A stretch of 64,000 bases of DNA from Iodobacter violaceini (GCF_011601265.1 NZ_JAAOLX010000006.1:186001-250000); one strand, 5' to 3'. Shown: positions 18,230-27,750, counted from the stretch's first letter. The notes: generated from the sequence alone by a model not told the origin. Program-made: numbers and translations.

Positions 18230-18775
18230 ATGAAAAAAGTAGCGCTTAGTTTAATCATGACTGCCTTGCTTGCCGCTTGCGCGAGCACCCCGGTACCAAC
18301 AACAACACCTGCTGATAATTCTGGCTCAACAAATACCAGTACCACTCAGCCAAGCACGACCCCAGCTACCGTTGACCTGACTCAAGGCACAACAAAATCC
18401 TTTACCGAGCTGACAGATCCAAACAGCATTCTGTCTAACCGCCGTGTCTATTTTGATTTCGATTCCTTTATTGTGCGCCCGGATTTCCATGAGCTGGTTC
18501 AGGCTCATGCCAAATACCTCAACACACATAAAGATGCAAAAATCATCCTGCAGGGCCACACTGATGAGCGCGGCACAGCAGAGTACAACTTAGCGCTGGG
18601 CCAGAAACGTGCCGATTCAGTACGTAAAATGATGAATGTACTTGGTGTACCGGACAGCCAGATCGAAACCGTAAGCTTTGGTGAAGAGCGCCCGCTTGAA
18701 GCAGGTGACAGCGATGCAATACGCGAACGTAATCGTCGTGCCGAAATTGTTTACAATGGTGAATCTGCACAGTAA
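18230..18775 (+). CDS. pal: Peptidoglycan-associated lipoprotein Pal
   Basis: 181-residue outer-membrane lipoprotein. The lipobox LLAACAST puts the lipidated Cys at residue 17. A low-complexity Thr/Ser/Pro linker (~18-55) leads to an OmpA-like peptidoglycan-binding domain (~70-178) with VYFDFDSFIVRPDF, LQGHTDERGTAEYNLALGQKRADSV and the terminal RNRRAEIVY. It ties the outer membrane to peptidoglycan and is released or held by TolB. ATG 18230 is preceded by AAGGAAG. Confidence 0.97.
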   Translation: MKKVALSLIMTALLAACASTPVPTTTPADNSGSTNTSTTQPSTTPATVDLTQGTTKSFTELTDPNSILSNRRVYFDFDSFIVRPDFHELVQAHAKYLNTHKDAKIILQGHTDERGTAEYNLALGQKRADSVRKMMNVLGVPDSQIETVSFGEERPLEAGDSDAIRERNRRAEIVYNGESAQ

Positions 18776-18815
18776 CCAGCTTGCTGCAGACTAAAAAAAG
18801 ACCTAGTCTCTGCCA

Positions 18816-18845
18816 CGGACGAGCGATAGCTCGTCCGCGCGTTTT
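18816..18845 (+). terminator. Perfect hairpin between pal and cpoB
   Basis: Nine-bp perfect stem CGGACGAGC (18816-18824) / GCTCGTCCG (18829-18837) with a GATA tetraloop, then CGCGTTTT. The short T run makes it a possible weak terminator or attenuator, or an mRNA-end stabiliser for pal, rather than a strong terminator. Confidence 0.5.
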
Positions 18846-18867
18846 CAACTTCAAATCAGATCAATCT

Positions 18868-19596
18868 ATGAAACGAATTGCTACTCTGCTCTTGCTCGCA
18901 TTTTCTGTGCAGGCTCACGCTGGTCTTTTTGATGACAATGAAGCGCGCCAGCAATTAAATGATCTGCGAAATGCTCAAACTCAGGCACAAAAAAAGACCG
19001 ATGATCGCCTGATGCAATTAGAAGCAGGCAATAGCCGCTCTATCGAATTAGTCGGTCAGCTTGAAAAACTACGCCAGGAAATCGCCACCCTGCGCGGGCA
19101 AAATGAAGTACTGCAATTTAATTTGGATGAAGCTGCCAAGCGGCAGAAAGATCTTTATACCGATCTGGATGCCCGGATGCGTGCAATGGAAATGGCCAAA
19201 GTAGAAAGCAAAGCTGCTGCCGTAGTGTCAGAACAGCAGCAATTAGACGATCTGGTGCAGCTCACCCGCTCAGGCAAACACAAAGAAGCCGTTGTCGGCC
19301 TGCAAAAATTTATTAACGAAAACAGCAGCAGTGCCCAGCTTCCTTCTGCTTACTACTGGATGGGCGTAAGCCAGACTGCGCTTAAAAGCTATAAGGGCGC
19401 ACAAGCATCTTATCAGCAGGTGCTGGCCAGCAATGATGAAACCCGCGCCCCTGATGCTCTGTTTGGCCTGGCGATTGTGGCCAACTCACTGGGCGATAAA
19501 AAATCATCGCGCAAATACCTTTTACAGCTGATTGAAAAGTATCCACAGGCAGAAAAAGCCGCTGCAGCCAAGAAAGCATTGCTTGCAACCGATTAA
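18868..19596 (+). CDS. cpoB: Cell division coordinator CpoB (YbgF)
   Basis: 242 residues: signal peptide (1-17, ending VQAHA), an N-terminal coiled coil (~22-105) for trimer formation, and C-terminal TPRs (~125-240; YYWMGVSQTALKSYKGAQASYQQVL, PDALFGLAIVANSLGDKKSSRKYLLQLIEKYP). CpoB regulates PBP1B and coordinates peptidoglycan synthesis with Tol-driven outer-membrane constriction. ATG 18868 begins the signal peptide; the frame stays open upstream but that part has no family counterpart. Last gene of the Tol-Pal cluster. Confidence 0.93.
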   Translation: MKRIATLLLLAFSVQAHAGLFDDNEARQQLNDLRNAQTQAQKKTDDRLMQLEAGNSRSIELVGQLEKLRQEIATLRGQNEVLQFNLDEAAKRQKDLYTDLDARMRAMEMAKVESKAAAVVSEQQQLDDLVQLTRSGKHKEAVVGLQKFINENSSSAQLPSAYYWMGVSQTALKSYKGAQASYQQVLASNDETRAPDALFGLAIVANSLGDKKSSRKYLLQLIEKYPQAEKAAAAKKALLATD

Positions 19597-19681
19597 GTGT
19601 AATTAAAACAACTCTAGAAACACTAAAACTGCGTAAAATTGCTCAGCTTAGCTGAAACATTGCAACGCCCACATTTTTACC

Positions 19682-19713
19682 CGGCGTCACCGATCAGGTT
19701 GGCGCCGTTTTTA
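19682..19713 (+). terminator. Rho-independent terminator after cpoB
   Basis: CGGCGTCA (19682-19689) pairs with TGGCGCCG (19700-19707), one G-T wobble, followed by a T-rich tract. It ends the Tol-Pal cluster ~60 bases before queE. Confidence 0.87.
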
Positions 19714-19774
19714 TTTCCACCGGACTGTTTTCCGGTTTGCCATGCAGCAATTGCCGCTGGCTTAGGAGCTACTC

Positions 19775-20419
19775 TTGAAAGACGCATTACGCATTACCGA
19801 GATTTTCTGCTCGTTACAGGGCGAAACCACCCGTATGGGCCTGCCCACGGTGTTTGTCCGCCTCACCGGCTGTCCGCTGCGCTGTGGCTATTGCGACAGC
19901 GCCTACGCTTTTACCGGTGGAGAGACGCAATCTTTTCAAACCATCCTCGATAAAATCGCCTCGTTCAATACCCACCATATTTGCGTCACCGGCGGCGAGC
20001 CACTGGCGCAAAAAGGCGTGCACGAACTGATGCGCTTACTTTGCGACGCTGGCTATTCACTCAGCTTAGAAACCAGCGGCGCTTTATCGATTGCTGATGT
20101 CGACCCGCGTGTTTCACGCATTCTGGATATCAAAACGCCCGGCTCGGGTGAATTATCCAAAATGCACTGGGAAAACCTTGATTACGTGAATAAAGCAGAC
20201 GAAATCAAGTTTGTTTTATGCGATCGCAGCGATTACGAATGGGCACGCGATTTAATCCGCGAGCGCCGTTTGGAAACGCTGGCCCCCGTGCTGATGTCGC
20301 CCGTCTGGGAGACACTTCCTCCCGCAAACCTCGCCGCCTGGGTACTGGAAGATCATTTACCAGTGCGTATGCAAGTGCAATTACACAAAATCCTCTGGGG
20401 TGAACGTCCCGGCGTTTAA
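19775..20419 (+). CDS. queE: 7-carboxy-7-deazaguanine synthase QueE
   Basis: 214-residue radical-SAM enzyme that converts carboxytetrahydropterin to 7-carboxy-7-deazaguanine in queuosine synthesis. The cluster motif is CPLRCGYC (CX3CX2C) near residue 30, followed by the GG(E) SAM-binding stretch CVTGGEPLAQK. The start is TTG at 19775, placed by an AGGAG site with seven-base spacing and by the family N-terminus (MKDALRITEIFCSLQGE); no ATG fits. The pathway partner queC lies 1.75 kb downstream, after a ClC gene and a small gene. Confidence 0.93.
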   Translation: MKDALRITEIFCSLQGETTRMGLPTVFVRLTGCPLRCGYCDSAYAFTGGETQSFQTILDKIASFNTHHICVTGGEPLAQKGVHELMRLLCDAGYSLSLETSGALSIADVDPRVSRILDIKTPGSGELSKMHWENLDYVNKADEIKFVLCDRSDYEWARDLIRERRLETLAPVLMSPVWETLPPANLAAWVLEDHLPVRMQVQLHKILWGERPGV

Positions 20420-20430
20420 CAGGCAAGCTC

Positions 20431-21738
20431 ATGTATTGGAAACGTTGGCTGGTACGCATTAAACACTTACCAGAACGCAGCCGCGCCACACTGGCTCTCT
20501 GGTTTGGTGCCGCTATGGTGGGCCTTGTTGCCGTTGTTCTGGCCAAGGCTGCGGACGGCGCACTGGCGATTTTCCAAAATATGAGCGCACGCTGGGCATG
20601 GTGGCCTTTTTTTGCCTTGCCCTGCGGTGGCATGGCGATACGCTGGCTGATGCAAAAAATGGGTAAGGGCTCGGAAGGCAGCGGTATTCCGCAAGCCATG
20701 GCCGCGCTGCAAGTAACCGATCAGCCCGCCATCATCCGGCAACTGCTTAGTTTACGTATCGCATGCGCCAAGTTTATCGGCGTGGTTGCAGGCCTTGGCT
20801 GTGGCTTTGTGCTGGGGCGTGAAGGCCCGACGGTGCAAATTGGCGCAAGCTTAATGTATGCCTGCCGGCGTTTTATTCCATTATCCGATGCCGTATTTCG
20901 CCGCCAGCTGATTCTGGCAGGCGGGGCAGCGGGGATTGCCGCCGCATTTAATACGCCACTGGCTGGGATTGTGTTTGCATTTGAAGAACTGGCGCGCTCG
21001 GTAGAAGAAAAAACCTCGGGCAAGCTATTAGGCGCGGTGATTTTAGCCGGTGTGGTTTCTTTGGCGATTCAGGGTGATTACACCTATTTTGGCCGGATTC
21101 ACGTGCCCGGTTTTAACTACAGCATTTTGTGGCCGATGTTTATTGTGGCGGTGACCGCGGGCTTAGTTGGTGGCTTTTTCTCCTGGCTTTGCGTGCATCA
21201 GGATCGCTGGCTGCCAGTTAAAGTGAAAATGTGGCGCGCAGCCCGGCCCTATTTATTCATCGCCGCATGTGGCTTTTTAATTGCCTGCATGGGGCTGGCC
21301 GCTCCTATTTTTGGCAGCGGAGCAGAAATCACCAGCGAAGTGGTCACAGGCCACGGCACTATGGCTTGGTACTTCTTGCCGATGAAGTTTTTAGGGCTGC
21401 TGGCTACCTTTTTGACCGGTTTACCCGGCGGTATTTTTGCCCCGTCGCTCTCTATGGGCGCGGGCGTCAGCAGCTGGTTTTTGCCATGGTTTGACAGCAG
21501 CATTCATATCAAGCTGATTGCCATTGGGATGGCGGCAATGCTGGCCGCAGTAACGCGGGCACCGCTTACCTCGGCTATTATTTTGATTGAAATGACAGAT
21601 GGCCACACGATGGTGATTTCAATTCTGGCCGCTGCGATGATTTCATCCACCGTAGCACGCCTTTTTGGCACCAATCTTTATCATGATCTGGCGGAAAAGG
21701 CCCTGCAACGCTTGGCTTCTCCCCAACTTTTAAAGTGA
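20431..21738 (+). CDS. ClC-family chloride channel/transporter
   Basis: 435 residues with ten or more membrane segments. Three ClC selectivity blocks are visible: GSEGSGIPQ (~79-87), GREGPTVQIGA (~130-140) and GIFAPSLSMGAG (~333-344). The glutamate of GREGP is the external gating Glu, so a Cl-/H+ exchanger or gated channel is possible. There are no cytoplasmic CBS domains. It starts 11 bases after queE and ends 4 bases before the next gene, so it sits inside the queE-queC message. No fluoride riboswitch was seen, and the signature is not that of fluoride-specific CLC-F proteins. Confidence 0.93.
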   Translation: MYWKRWLVRIKHLPERSRATLALWFGAAMVGLVAVVLAKAADGALAIFQNMSARWAWWPFFALPCGGMAIRWLMQKMGKGSEGSGIPQAMAALQVTDQPAIIRQLLSLRIACAKFIGVVAGLGCGFVLGREGPTVQIGASLMYACRRFIPLSDAVFRRQLILAGGAAGIAAAFNTPLAGIVFAFEELARSVEEKTSGKLLGAVILAGVVSLAIQGDYTYFGRIHVPGFNYSILWPMFIVAVTAGLVGGFFSWLCVHQDRWLPVKVKMWRAARPYLFIAACGFLIACMGLAAPIFGSGAEITSEVVTGHGTMAWYFLPMKFLGLLATFLTGLPGGIFAPSLSMGAGVSSWFLPWFDSSIHIKLIAIGMAAMLAAVTRAPLTSAIILIEMTDGHTMVISILAAAMISSTVARLFGTNLYHDLAEKALQRLASPQLLK

Positions 21739-21742
21739 TCCT

Positions 21743-22144
21743 ATGCGCTATTTTTTAGCTGTATTTGCCTTGATAGCCACCTTTGCTCAGGCAGAATCCA
21801 CAGGCCCGGACGGCATGACCACCGCTCAGCTGGCTGAATTTTTAAAATCACTGCAAACGGCTGTCGCCAAAGACGATGCCGCCAGCGTAGCCAAGCTGAC
21901 CCGCTTTCCCCTGAAGGTAAATCTGCCTAAGAAAATAACGCTAAAGGCACCGCAGTTTATTGCTCAGTACTCAAAAGTAATCACACCCAAAGTAAAAGCG
22001 GCCGTGCTCGCGCAAACAACTGAAACGCTGTTTCGCAACAGCAATGGCGCGATGATAGGCAATGGTGAAATCTGGTTTTCCGGCATTTGCCTGAATAAGG
22101 AATGCTCAGAGCAAACCACCAAAGTCATCGCCATCAATCCATAA
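21743..22144 (+). CDS. Small exported protein of unknown function
   Basis: 133 residues with a clear signal peptide (MRYFLAVFALIATFAQA, 1-17). The mature part (~115 residues) is mixed alpha/beta; an early helix (TAQLAEFLKSLQTAVAKDDAA) is followed by strands such as FPLKVNL. Two Cys near the C-terminus (CLNKEC) may form a disulfide. It resembles small nuclear-transport-factor-2-like periplasmic proteins in helix order, but this is weak. It lies between the ClC gene and queC in one probable operon. Confidence 0.75.
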   Translation: MRYFLAVFALIATFAQAESTGPDGMTTAQLAEFLKSLQTAVAKDDAASVAKLTRFPLKVNLPKKITLKAPQFIAQYSKVITPKVKAAVLAQTTETLFRNSNGAMIGNGEIWFSGICLNKECSEQTTKVIAINP

Positions 22145-22167
22145 ACATTATTTAAATTGAAAATATT

Positions 22168-22851
22168 ATGACCAAAAAACCTGCTGTGATCTTACTCTCC
22201 GGTGGCCTCGACTCTGCCACCTGCCTTGCCATTGCCAAAGCCGAAGGCTTCGCGCCCTATTGCTTATCCTTTGATTACGGCCAGAAGCACAACGCCGAGC
22301 TGAAAGCCGCCGCCCGAGTAGCAGAAGCGCTGGGCGCAGTTGAACACCGTATTCTGAAAATTGATTTAGCAGGCTTTGGCGGCTCAGCACTCACCGACGC
22401 CACGATTGATGTGCCAACAGATGGCGGCAACCCCGGTGAAATCCCCGTGACCTATGTGCCCGCACGCAATACCGTGCTGCTCTCTTACGCGCTGGCATGG
22501 TCTGAAGTGCTCAAAGCGGATGATATTTTTATTGGCGTCAATGCCGTGGATTACTCGGGCTACCCGGATTGCCGCCCGGAATATATTGCGTCTTTTCAAG
22601 CAATGGCCAGACTGGCAACCAAAGTGGGCGTGGAAGGTTCAAACCTCACCATCCACACCCCGCTGCTGAAACTCACCAAAGCAGAAATCGCCCAGAAGGG
22701 CACTGAGCTTGGCGTGGATTACGGCCTGACCGTAACCTGCTATAAAGCCGACGAAGAAGGCCGCGCCTGCGGCGAATGCGAAGCCTGCCGCCTGCGTAGT
22801 GCTGGCTTTGCCCATGCGGGGCTGGTAGATCCAACCCGGTATCAAAAATAA
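22168..22851 (+). CDS. queC: 7-cyano-7-deazaguanine (preQ0) synthase QueC
   Basis: 227-residue ATP-dependent enzyme turning 7-carboxy-7-deazaguanine into preQ0, the step after QueE. The PP-loop [15 protein letters not shown] lies at ~9-23, and the C-terminal zinc site is [17 protein letters not shown] (four Cys). The ATG at 22168 is the family start. It is the last gene of the queE-ClC-small exported protein-queC set and is followed by a hairpin terminator. queD and queF are not in the window. Confidence 0.96.
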   Translation: MTKKPAVILLSGGLDSATCLAIAKAEGFAPYCLSFDYGQKHNAELKAAARVAEALGAVEHRILKIDLAGFGGSALTDATIDVPTDGGNPGEIPVTYVPARNTVLLSYALAWSEVLKADDIFIGVNAVDYSGYPDCRPEYIASFQAMARLATKVGVEGSNLTIHTPLLKLTKAEIAQKGTELGVDYGLTVTCYKADEEGRACGECEACRLRSAGFAHAGLVDPTRYQK

Positions 22852-22929
22852 TATAAGGCGTAATCAAAGCTTCGCTGAGCGACGATTTGTGTTGATCGGC
22901 GTTAGCGCAGTACGCCAGTAATTAGATGT

Positions 22930-22972
22930 AAAAAAATCGGCTTACGTGTTTGCACGGAGCCGATTTCCTTTT
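22930..22972. terminator. Terminator-like hairpin after queC
   Basis: AAATCGGCT (22934-22942) pairs with AGCCGATTT (22958-22966); an inner stem CGTG/CACG (22945-22948/22953-22956) extends it. A flanks on the left and a T-rich right side (TTTCCTTTT) could serve either strand. Confidence 0.75.
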
Positions 22973-23030
22973 GTATCAACTAACAACGAGAAAATGTATT
23001 AACCACGCTCACTGCATGGGGCTAAAGTCC

Positions 23031-23250
23031 CCCCTGAAGCACGCCGAAGCGAGGAACAAGCGGGGTGGGGTAGTCGTCAATTCGTGTTTGAGCGAAGCGA
23101 GTTGAATTGACGCCACCTCGATTGTCCGCAGTGAGGGGCCTTCGTGCTGTTTGGGGTCGCCTTCTTTGCTTACTTTCTTGGCGAAGCAAGAAAGTAAGTC
23201 CCTCGCGGGGGATTCCCGCACCTAAACGGATGTGCCGAAGGCACTAAAAA
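23031..23250. repeat. Four-hairpin dispersed repeat, copy A
   Basis: A ~215-base element that recurs at 34609-34825 at roughly 85% identity. Four stem-loops are kept in order: CGTCAATTC/GAATTGACG (23075-23083/23104-23112), a 12-bp stem (23169-23180/23187-23198), GCGGG/CCCGC (23205-23209/23215-23219) and GTGCC/GGCAC (23232-23236/23240-23244). It lies between convergent queC and hemB. The minus strand can be read as a ~70-residue frame in both copies, but indels between copies and the hairpins argue that it is not a gene. Confidence 0.85.
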
Positions 23251-23290
23251 AGCATTGTTTTTGATCTGCTTCACCCCTTACAACAACACA

Positions 23291-24325
<1,035 letters not shown>

Positions 24326-24370
24326 TTAACGAAGAATAGGAGGGGGGGCTGCGCAATGCTGACAAAAAAT

Positions 24371-24400
24371 GAAAAAAAGTGGGCAGCTTTTGCTGCCCAC
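24371..24400 (-). terminator. Rho-independent terminator downstream of dadA
   Basis: Perfect 9-bp stem GTGGGCAGC (24379-24387) / GCTGCCCAC (24392-24400) with a T4 loop. On the minus strand it runs into seven U. dadA, ending at 24537, is the gene read toward it. Confidence 0.85.
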
Positions 24401-24426
24401 CCTCAATACATCCGTTCCCGTGCGTC

Positions 24427-24446
24427 ATTCCCGCGAAAGCGGAAAT
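24427..24446. repeat. Short dRS3-like palindrome
   Basis: ATTCCCGC GAAA GCGGAAAT, one mismatch from a perfect 8-bp inverted repeat. The ATTCCC-N8-GGGAAT pattern is like the neisserial dRS3 repeat, here with GGAAAT at the right end. It lies between the dadA terminator and dadA. Confidence 0.55.
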
Positions 24447-24536
24447 CGTGCAACACGGCTGGATTTCCAATAAATACGCCCGGAAATAACGGGCTGTATA
24501 AGCATTATGCTTAAGTTGAGCCAACCCTGCCCTCAA

Positions 24537-25790
24537 TCAATAACGCGCTAAAGCCAAGCCGCTGCTTTCGATTTCCGGTTTTTTCTTGCTAATCAGATCC
24601 GCCAGCACGCGGCCTGAGCCGCAGGCCATGGTCCAGCCCAGTGTGCCATGACCGGTATTGAGCCACAGATTTGGATAAGACGTACCACCTACCAGCGGTG
24701 TGCCATCCGGCGTCATTGGGCGCAAGCCAGTCCAGGGCGTGCCCTGGCTGGTATCCCCTGCATCCGGAAACAAATCATTGGTCACCATGGCCAGGGTGGC
24801 AACGCGGCCCATATCCAGATGCTTATCGTAACCCGCAACCTCCGCCATGCCACCCACACGCAGGCGTGAATCAAAGCGGGTCAGCGCAATTTTGTAGCTC
24901 TCATCCAGTACGGTAGAACGGGGAGCCGCATCTGCATCTTTCAAAGGAATCGTCAGCGAATAGCCCTTCACCGGATAAACCGGTAAATCCAGCCCCAGGG
25001 GGGCGGCCAGAGCGCGCGATGTGCAGCCAGCGGCCAGCACCACATGATCAGCATTCAAAACTTCACCGCCTTTGAGCTGAACCTGGCGGATTTGCTGGTT
25101 GGCTGCAATCAAACGCTCAACGGTTACACCATAGCGGAACACCACACCAGCGGCTTCGCAACGGGCGGCCAGCTTATCGGTGAACATTTTGCAGTCGCCC
25201 GTTTCATCATTGGGCAATTGTAAAGCGCCAACCAATTTACCCGGCACACGCGCTAAGGCCGGCTCTGCATCGACCAGGCCCTGTGCATCCAGTAAATGAT
25301 TAGGCACGCCGATGGCGCTTAAGATATCCGAATCACGTTGTGCAGCTTCAAGCTGCTTGGCTGTGCGAAATACCTGCAAGGTGCCTAAGCTGCGTTGCTC
25401 GTACTGCAGATCCAGCTCTTCGCGCAAATCACGCAAGCAGTCACGGCTGTATTCGGCCAGCGGCACCATACGGCCTTTATTGCGCTCATAAGCTGCGGTG
25501 GTGCAATTAGCCAGCATTTTGGCCATCCATGACAGCTGAAAAAAGCTGCCATCCGGACGAATTTTGAGTGGGGAATGGGGCTGAGTCAGCCATTTAACCG
25601 CTTTCCACGGAATACCCGGTGCAGCCCAGGGTGCTGCATAGCCAGGCGATACCTGGCCCGCATTGGCAAAGCTCGTTTCGGTTGCAGGCCCGTCCAGTTG
25701 TTCCAGTACGGTGACTTCGCATCCCGCTGCGCGCAGGTAGTGCGCAGTTGCTACGCCGACAACGCCAGCTCCGATTACAATCACTTGCAT
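24537..25790 (-). CDS. dadA: D-amino acid dehydrogenase (DadA-type FAD enzyme)
   Basis: 417-residue FAD-dependent dehydrogenase of the DAO family, oxidising D-amino acids (typically D-alanine) to keto acids and passing electrons to the respiratory chain. The dinucleotide motif [17 protein letters not shown] begins at residue 3. The DadA-specific [31 protein letters not shown] is present. [39 protein letters not shown] forms the C-terminal FAD site. Length matches E. coli DadA (432). No alanine racemase dadX or Lrp-type regulator is adjacent. ATG 25790 is the only sensible start. Confidence 0.94.
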   Translation of the reverse strand: MQVIVIGAGVVGVATAHYLRAAGCEVTVLEQLDGPATETSFANAGQVSPGYAAPWAAPGIPWKAVKWLTQPHSPLKIRPDGSFFQLSWMAKMLANCTTAAYERNKGRMVPLAEYSRDCLRDLREELDLQYEQRSLGTLQVFRTAKQLEAAQRDSDILSAIGVPNHLLDAQGLVDAEPALARVPGKLVGALQLPNDETGDCKMFTDKLAARCEAAGVVFRYGVTVERLIAANQQIRQVQLKGGEVLNADHVVLAAGCTSRALAAPLGLDLPVYPVKGYSLTIPLKDADAAPRSTVLDESYKIALTRFDSRLRVGGMAEVAGYDKHLDMGRVATLAMVTNDLFPDAGDTSQGTPWTGLRPMTPDGTPLVGGTSYPNLWLNTGHGTLGWTMACGSGRVLADLISKKKPEIESSGLALARY

Positions 25791-26080
25791 ATTATTTAAT
25801 CCTTAACCCATTCGGGTGTGTACTGTTTGCAGCATATCGCCGGGGAAGAGGTTCAGCGATAGGTGATTCCCCTTGCATAAGTATATTTGGGTATTTATTC
25901 CTTAATCAAATAAATAAAGGAATGATCAACCCAACTTTTTGCTATATGAGCAATAAAATTGTTTGATGTATTAAATGTATGGCATAAGTTTTATTATCAC
26001 GGCCAATAGAATGAAGGCTGTGCATTTCATAATAAAGACAGCCCCTGCCCTTCACAGCAAAACACTTGATCAGCACATAA

Positions 26081-26102
26081 ACATACCGTACGATTGGTTT
26101 GT
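26081..26102. promoter_or_regulatory. Probable TetR operator upstream of the TetR gene
   Basis: Dyad ATACCGTAC | GATTGGTTT (26083-26100), whose half-sites match the pattern in the next intergenic site (26707-26724): AxACCxxxC. It ends 22 bases before the start at 26123, suiting autorepression. The assignment is inferred from the pair. Confidence 0.55.
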
Positions 26103-26122
26103 TTTTATGCCAGAGTGCTGCA

Positions 26123-26665
26123 ATGCCAATCACTAAACAACAACTTATCGATCAAGCCACTGCCTTATTCAGAATGAAAGGCTACGCGGCGACCAGTATC
26201 GGGGAAATAGTGCAGGCTTGCGGCATTACCAAGGGCAGCCTTTACCATCACTTTGCCAGCAAAGAAGCACTGGGGCTGGCTGCGCTGGAGCAATTAGAAG
26301 CCTATTTTGACGAGCATATTTTCTCTCAAATACACGCTTCTCAGCCCGCTGCTGGCCTGGCAGCGTTTAATCTGGCAGTAGAAGAATTTTTCTGGCAGCA
26401 CCCCGATGGCTGTCTGCTGGCCAGCTTAAGCCTGGAAACAAGCGCAGCAAGCGGGCCATTCCAACAGGCTATTTCACATTTTTTTAATAAATGGCAAGGC
26501 TGCTACTACCAGGCATTTATCGCCGCTCATCCTGCCGACAAAGCCAAAATACTCAGTATTGATGCCCTCGCCATCGTCCAGGGCTGCATTCTGATGTACC
26601 GGATCAATGGCAATATCGAGCCCTTACAGCGCCAGCTGCAAGCATTACTCCGGCACTGCGATTAA
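26123..26665 (+). CDS. TetR-family transcriptional repressor
   Basis: 180 residues. The N-terminal DNA-binding domain (~1-50) is classical: LIDQATALFRMKGYAATSIGEIVQACGITKGSLYHHFASKEALGLAAL. The C-terminal ligand-binding part resembles the YcdC/AcrR-like group with the Cys-containing GCLLASLSLETSAAS. ATG 26123 is chosen because the helix-turn-helix begins right after it; an in-frame ATG at 26099 falls inside the operator-like site. The next gene, HPP, is 77 bases downstream behind a second matching site, so the regulator probably controls both itself and HPP. Confidence 0.92.
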   Translation: MPITKQQLIDQATALFRMKGYAATSIGEIVQACGITKGSLYHHFASKEALGLAALEQLEAYFDEHIFSQIHASQPAAGLAAFNLAVEEFFWQHPDGCLLASLSLETSAASGPFQQAISHFFNKWQGCYYQAFIAAHPADKAKILSIDALAIVQGCILMYRINGNIEPLQRQLQALLRHCD

Positions 26666-26706
26666 AGATTCACCATACCCAGACTGATCATTTTTTATAC
26701 AAAAAC

Positions 26707-26724
26707 ATACCAACCGTTCAGTAT
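26707..26724. promoter_or_regulatory. Probable TetR operator upstream of the HPP gene
   Basis: Dyad ATACCAACC | GTTCAGTAT: ATAC at both ends in mirror orientation and CAACC versus (reverse) TGAAC inside. Shares the ACATACC core with the site at 26081-26102. It lies 18 bases before the ATG at 26743, just ahead of the AAGGA ribosome site. Confidence 0.55.
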
Positions 26725-26742
26725 AAAATAAAGGAAAACTTA

Positions 26743-27213
26743 ATGGATACTCACACTTTAAAGCATGCCTTACTCGCGGGAACAGGCGGGTTTATTGCGA
26801 TTTTACTGCTGGCAGGCGTCAGCGAATTTGGAACAGCAGCACTGATTATGGCGCCATTTGGTGCAAGCTGTGTTTTGCTGTTTGCTCTGCCCGAAGCGGC
26901 CCTATCTCAGCCACGAAATGTAATCGGCGGGCATTTGCTTACCGCCAGTGTGGGGCTGGCGTTTTATTCACTGGCCCCGAATACAGCGCTGTTTGCCGCA
27001 CTGGCGGTGGGGCTTGCCATAAGCCTGATGGTACTGACTAAAACAACTCATCCACCAGCCGGAGCAAACCCGCTGCTGTTTTTTCTGGCAGCCAAGCCGC
27101 TGGGGGCCTGGTTTTTACTCACCCCTGTGGCAAGCGGAGCTATTTTGCTGGTGCTGCTTGCCACCCTTTACCACCGTGCCACAGGTAAATTCAGCTATCC
27201 GGTAAAGCGTTAA
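26743..27213 (+). CDS. HPP-family membrane protein
   Basis: 156 residues, four or five membrane helices. The naming HPP motif is in KTTHPPAGANPLLFF (~103-117), and the first segments (ALIMAPFGASCVLLFALPEAALSQPRNVIGGH) match the family. Bacterial HPP proteins are small integral membrane proteins; a plant member has been linked to nitrite transport, but the bacterial substrate is not established. Placed under the adjacent TetR-type repressor. Its TAA shares bases with the TAA of the convergent elaA gene (27210-27213). Confidence 0.88.
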   Translation: MDTHTLKHALLAGTGGFIAILLLAGVSEFGTAALIMAPFGASCVLLFALPEAALSQPRNVIGGHLLTASVGLAFYSLAPNTALFAALAVGLAISLMVLTKTTHPPAGANPLLFFLAAKPLGAWFLLTPVASGAILLVLLATLYHRATGKFSYPVKR

Positions 27214-27662
27214 GCTGCAATCACCATATCGATATGCGGGATATTGTCTTCTAAATATTCCTGACCCACCGGCACAAAGCCAAAATTGCCGTAAAAACCC
27301 TGCAAATGGGATTGCGCTCCAATACGATGCCCCTGGCCCGGATAAAGCTGACTTGCATAGCGCAAACCTTCTGCTACCAGCTTTGATCCGGTTCCGCCAC
27401 GGCGTGCATCCGGGTGAGTAATCACCCGCCCAATCGAGGGCTCTGCATATTTAAGACCGGGCGGGACCAGACGCAGGCTGGCAAGCACCTGGCCGTTTGG
27501 ATCAAAGCCTAATAAATGCTGCGAAACCGCATCGTATTGATCCATATCCGGATAAACACAGTTTTGCTCAATAATAAAAACATCCTGACGTAACTTTAAA
27601 TGAGCATACAAAGTCAGCGCATCAAATTCCGCCAAAGCAAACCAACGCCATTGCAATTCCAT
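27210..27662 (-). CDS. elaA: ElaA-like GNAT acetyltransferase
   Basis: 150-residue Gcn5-related N-acetyltransferase of the ElaA type: LRQDVFIIEQNCVYPDMDQYDAVSQHLLG at ~28-56, then VLASLRLVPPG and the acetyl-CoA loop GRVITHPDARRGGTGSKLVAEGL (~78-100). ElaA function is not well known. The terminator-like hairpin at 27678-27703 lies only 15 bases upstream, which leaves little room for a promoter next to the gene. It overlaps the HPP stop at its 3' end. Confidence 0.88.
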   Translation of the reverse strand: MELQWRWFALAEFDALTLYAHLKLRQDVFIIEQNCVYPDMDQYDAVSQHLLGFDPNGQVLASLRLVPPGLKYAEPSIGRVITHPDARRGGTGSKLVAEGLRYASQLYPGQGHRIGAQSHLQGFYGNFGFVPVGQEYLEDNIPHIDMVIAA

Positions 27663-27677
27663 AATCTGTATCCTAAG

Positions 27678-27703
27678 AAAAAGGCTGCCAAAGCAGCCTT
27701 TTT
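27678..27703. terminator. Strong hairpin immediately upstream of elaA
   Basis: Perfect 11-bp stem AAAAAGGCTGC (27678-27688) / GCAGCCTTTTT (27693-27703) with a CAAA loop, symmetrical for both strands. For elaA, read leftward, this is in the leader just before the AGGATA ribosome site. Confidence 0.8.
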
Positions 27704-27750
27704 GATGAAGTGGCGTAACGGCACAGGAGTGCTAAAAACAAAACGGCGAT

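Noticed and set aside
20400-20430. Possible fluoride riboswitch before the ClC gene
   Set aside because: Only 11 bases separate it from queE and the channel motifs are those of ordinary chloride-type ClC proteins.
23009-23221. A ~70-residue minus-strand open frame in repeat copy A, similar to one at 34601-34795
   Set aside because: Both lie in the four-hairpin repeat; similarity follows the repeat, indels shift the ends, and no ribosome site was seen. More likely a repeat than a gene.
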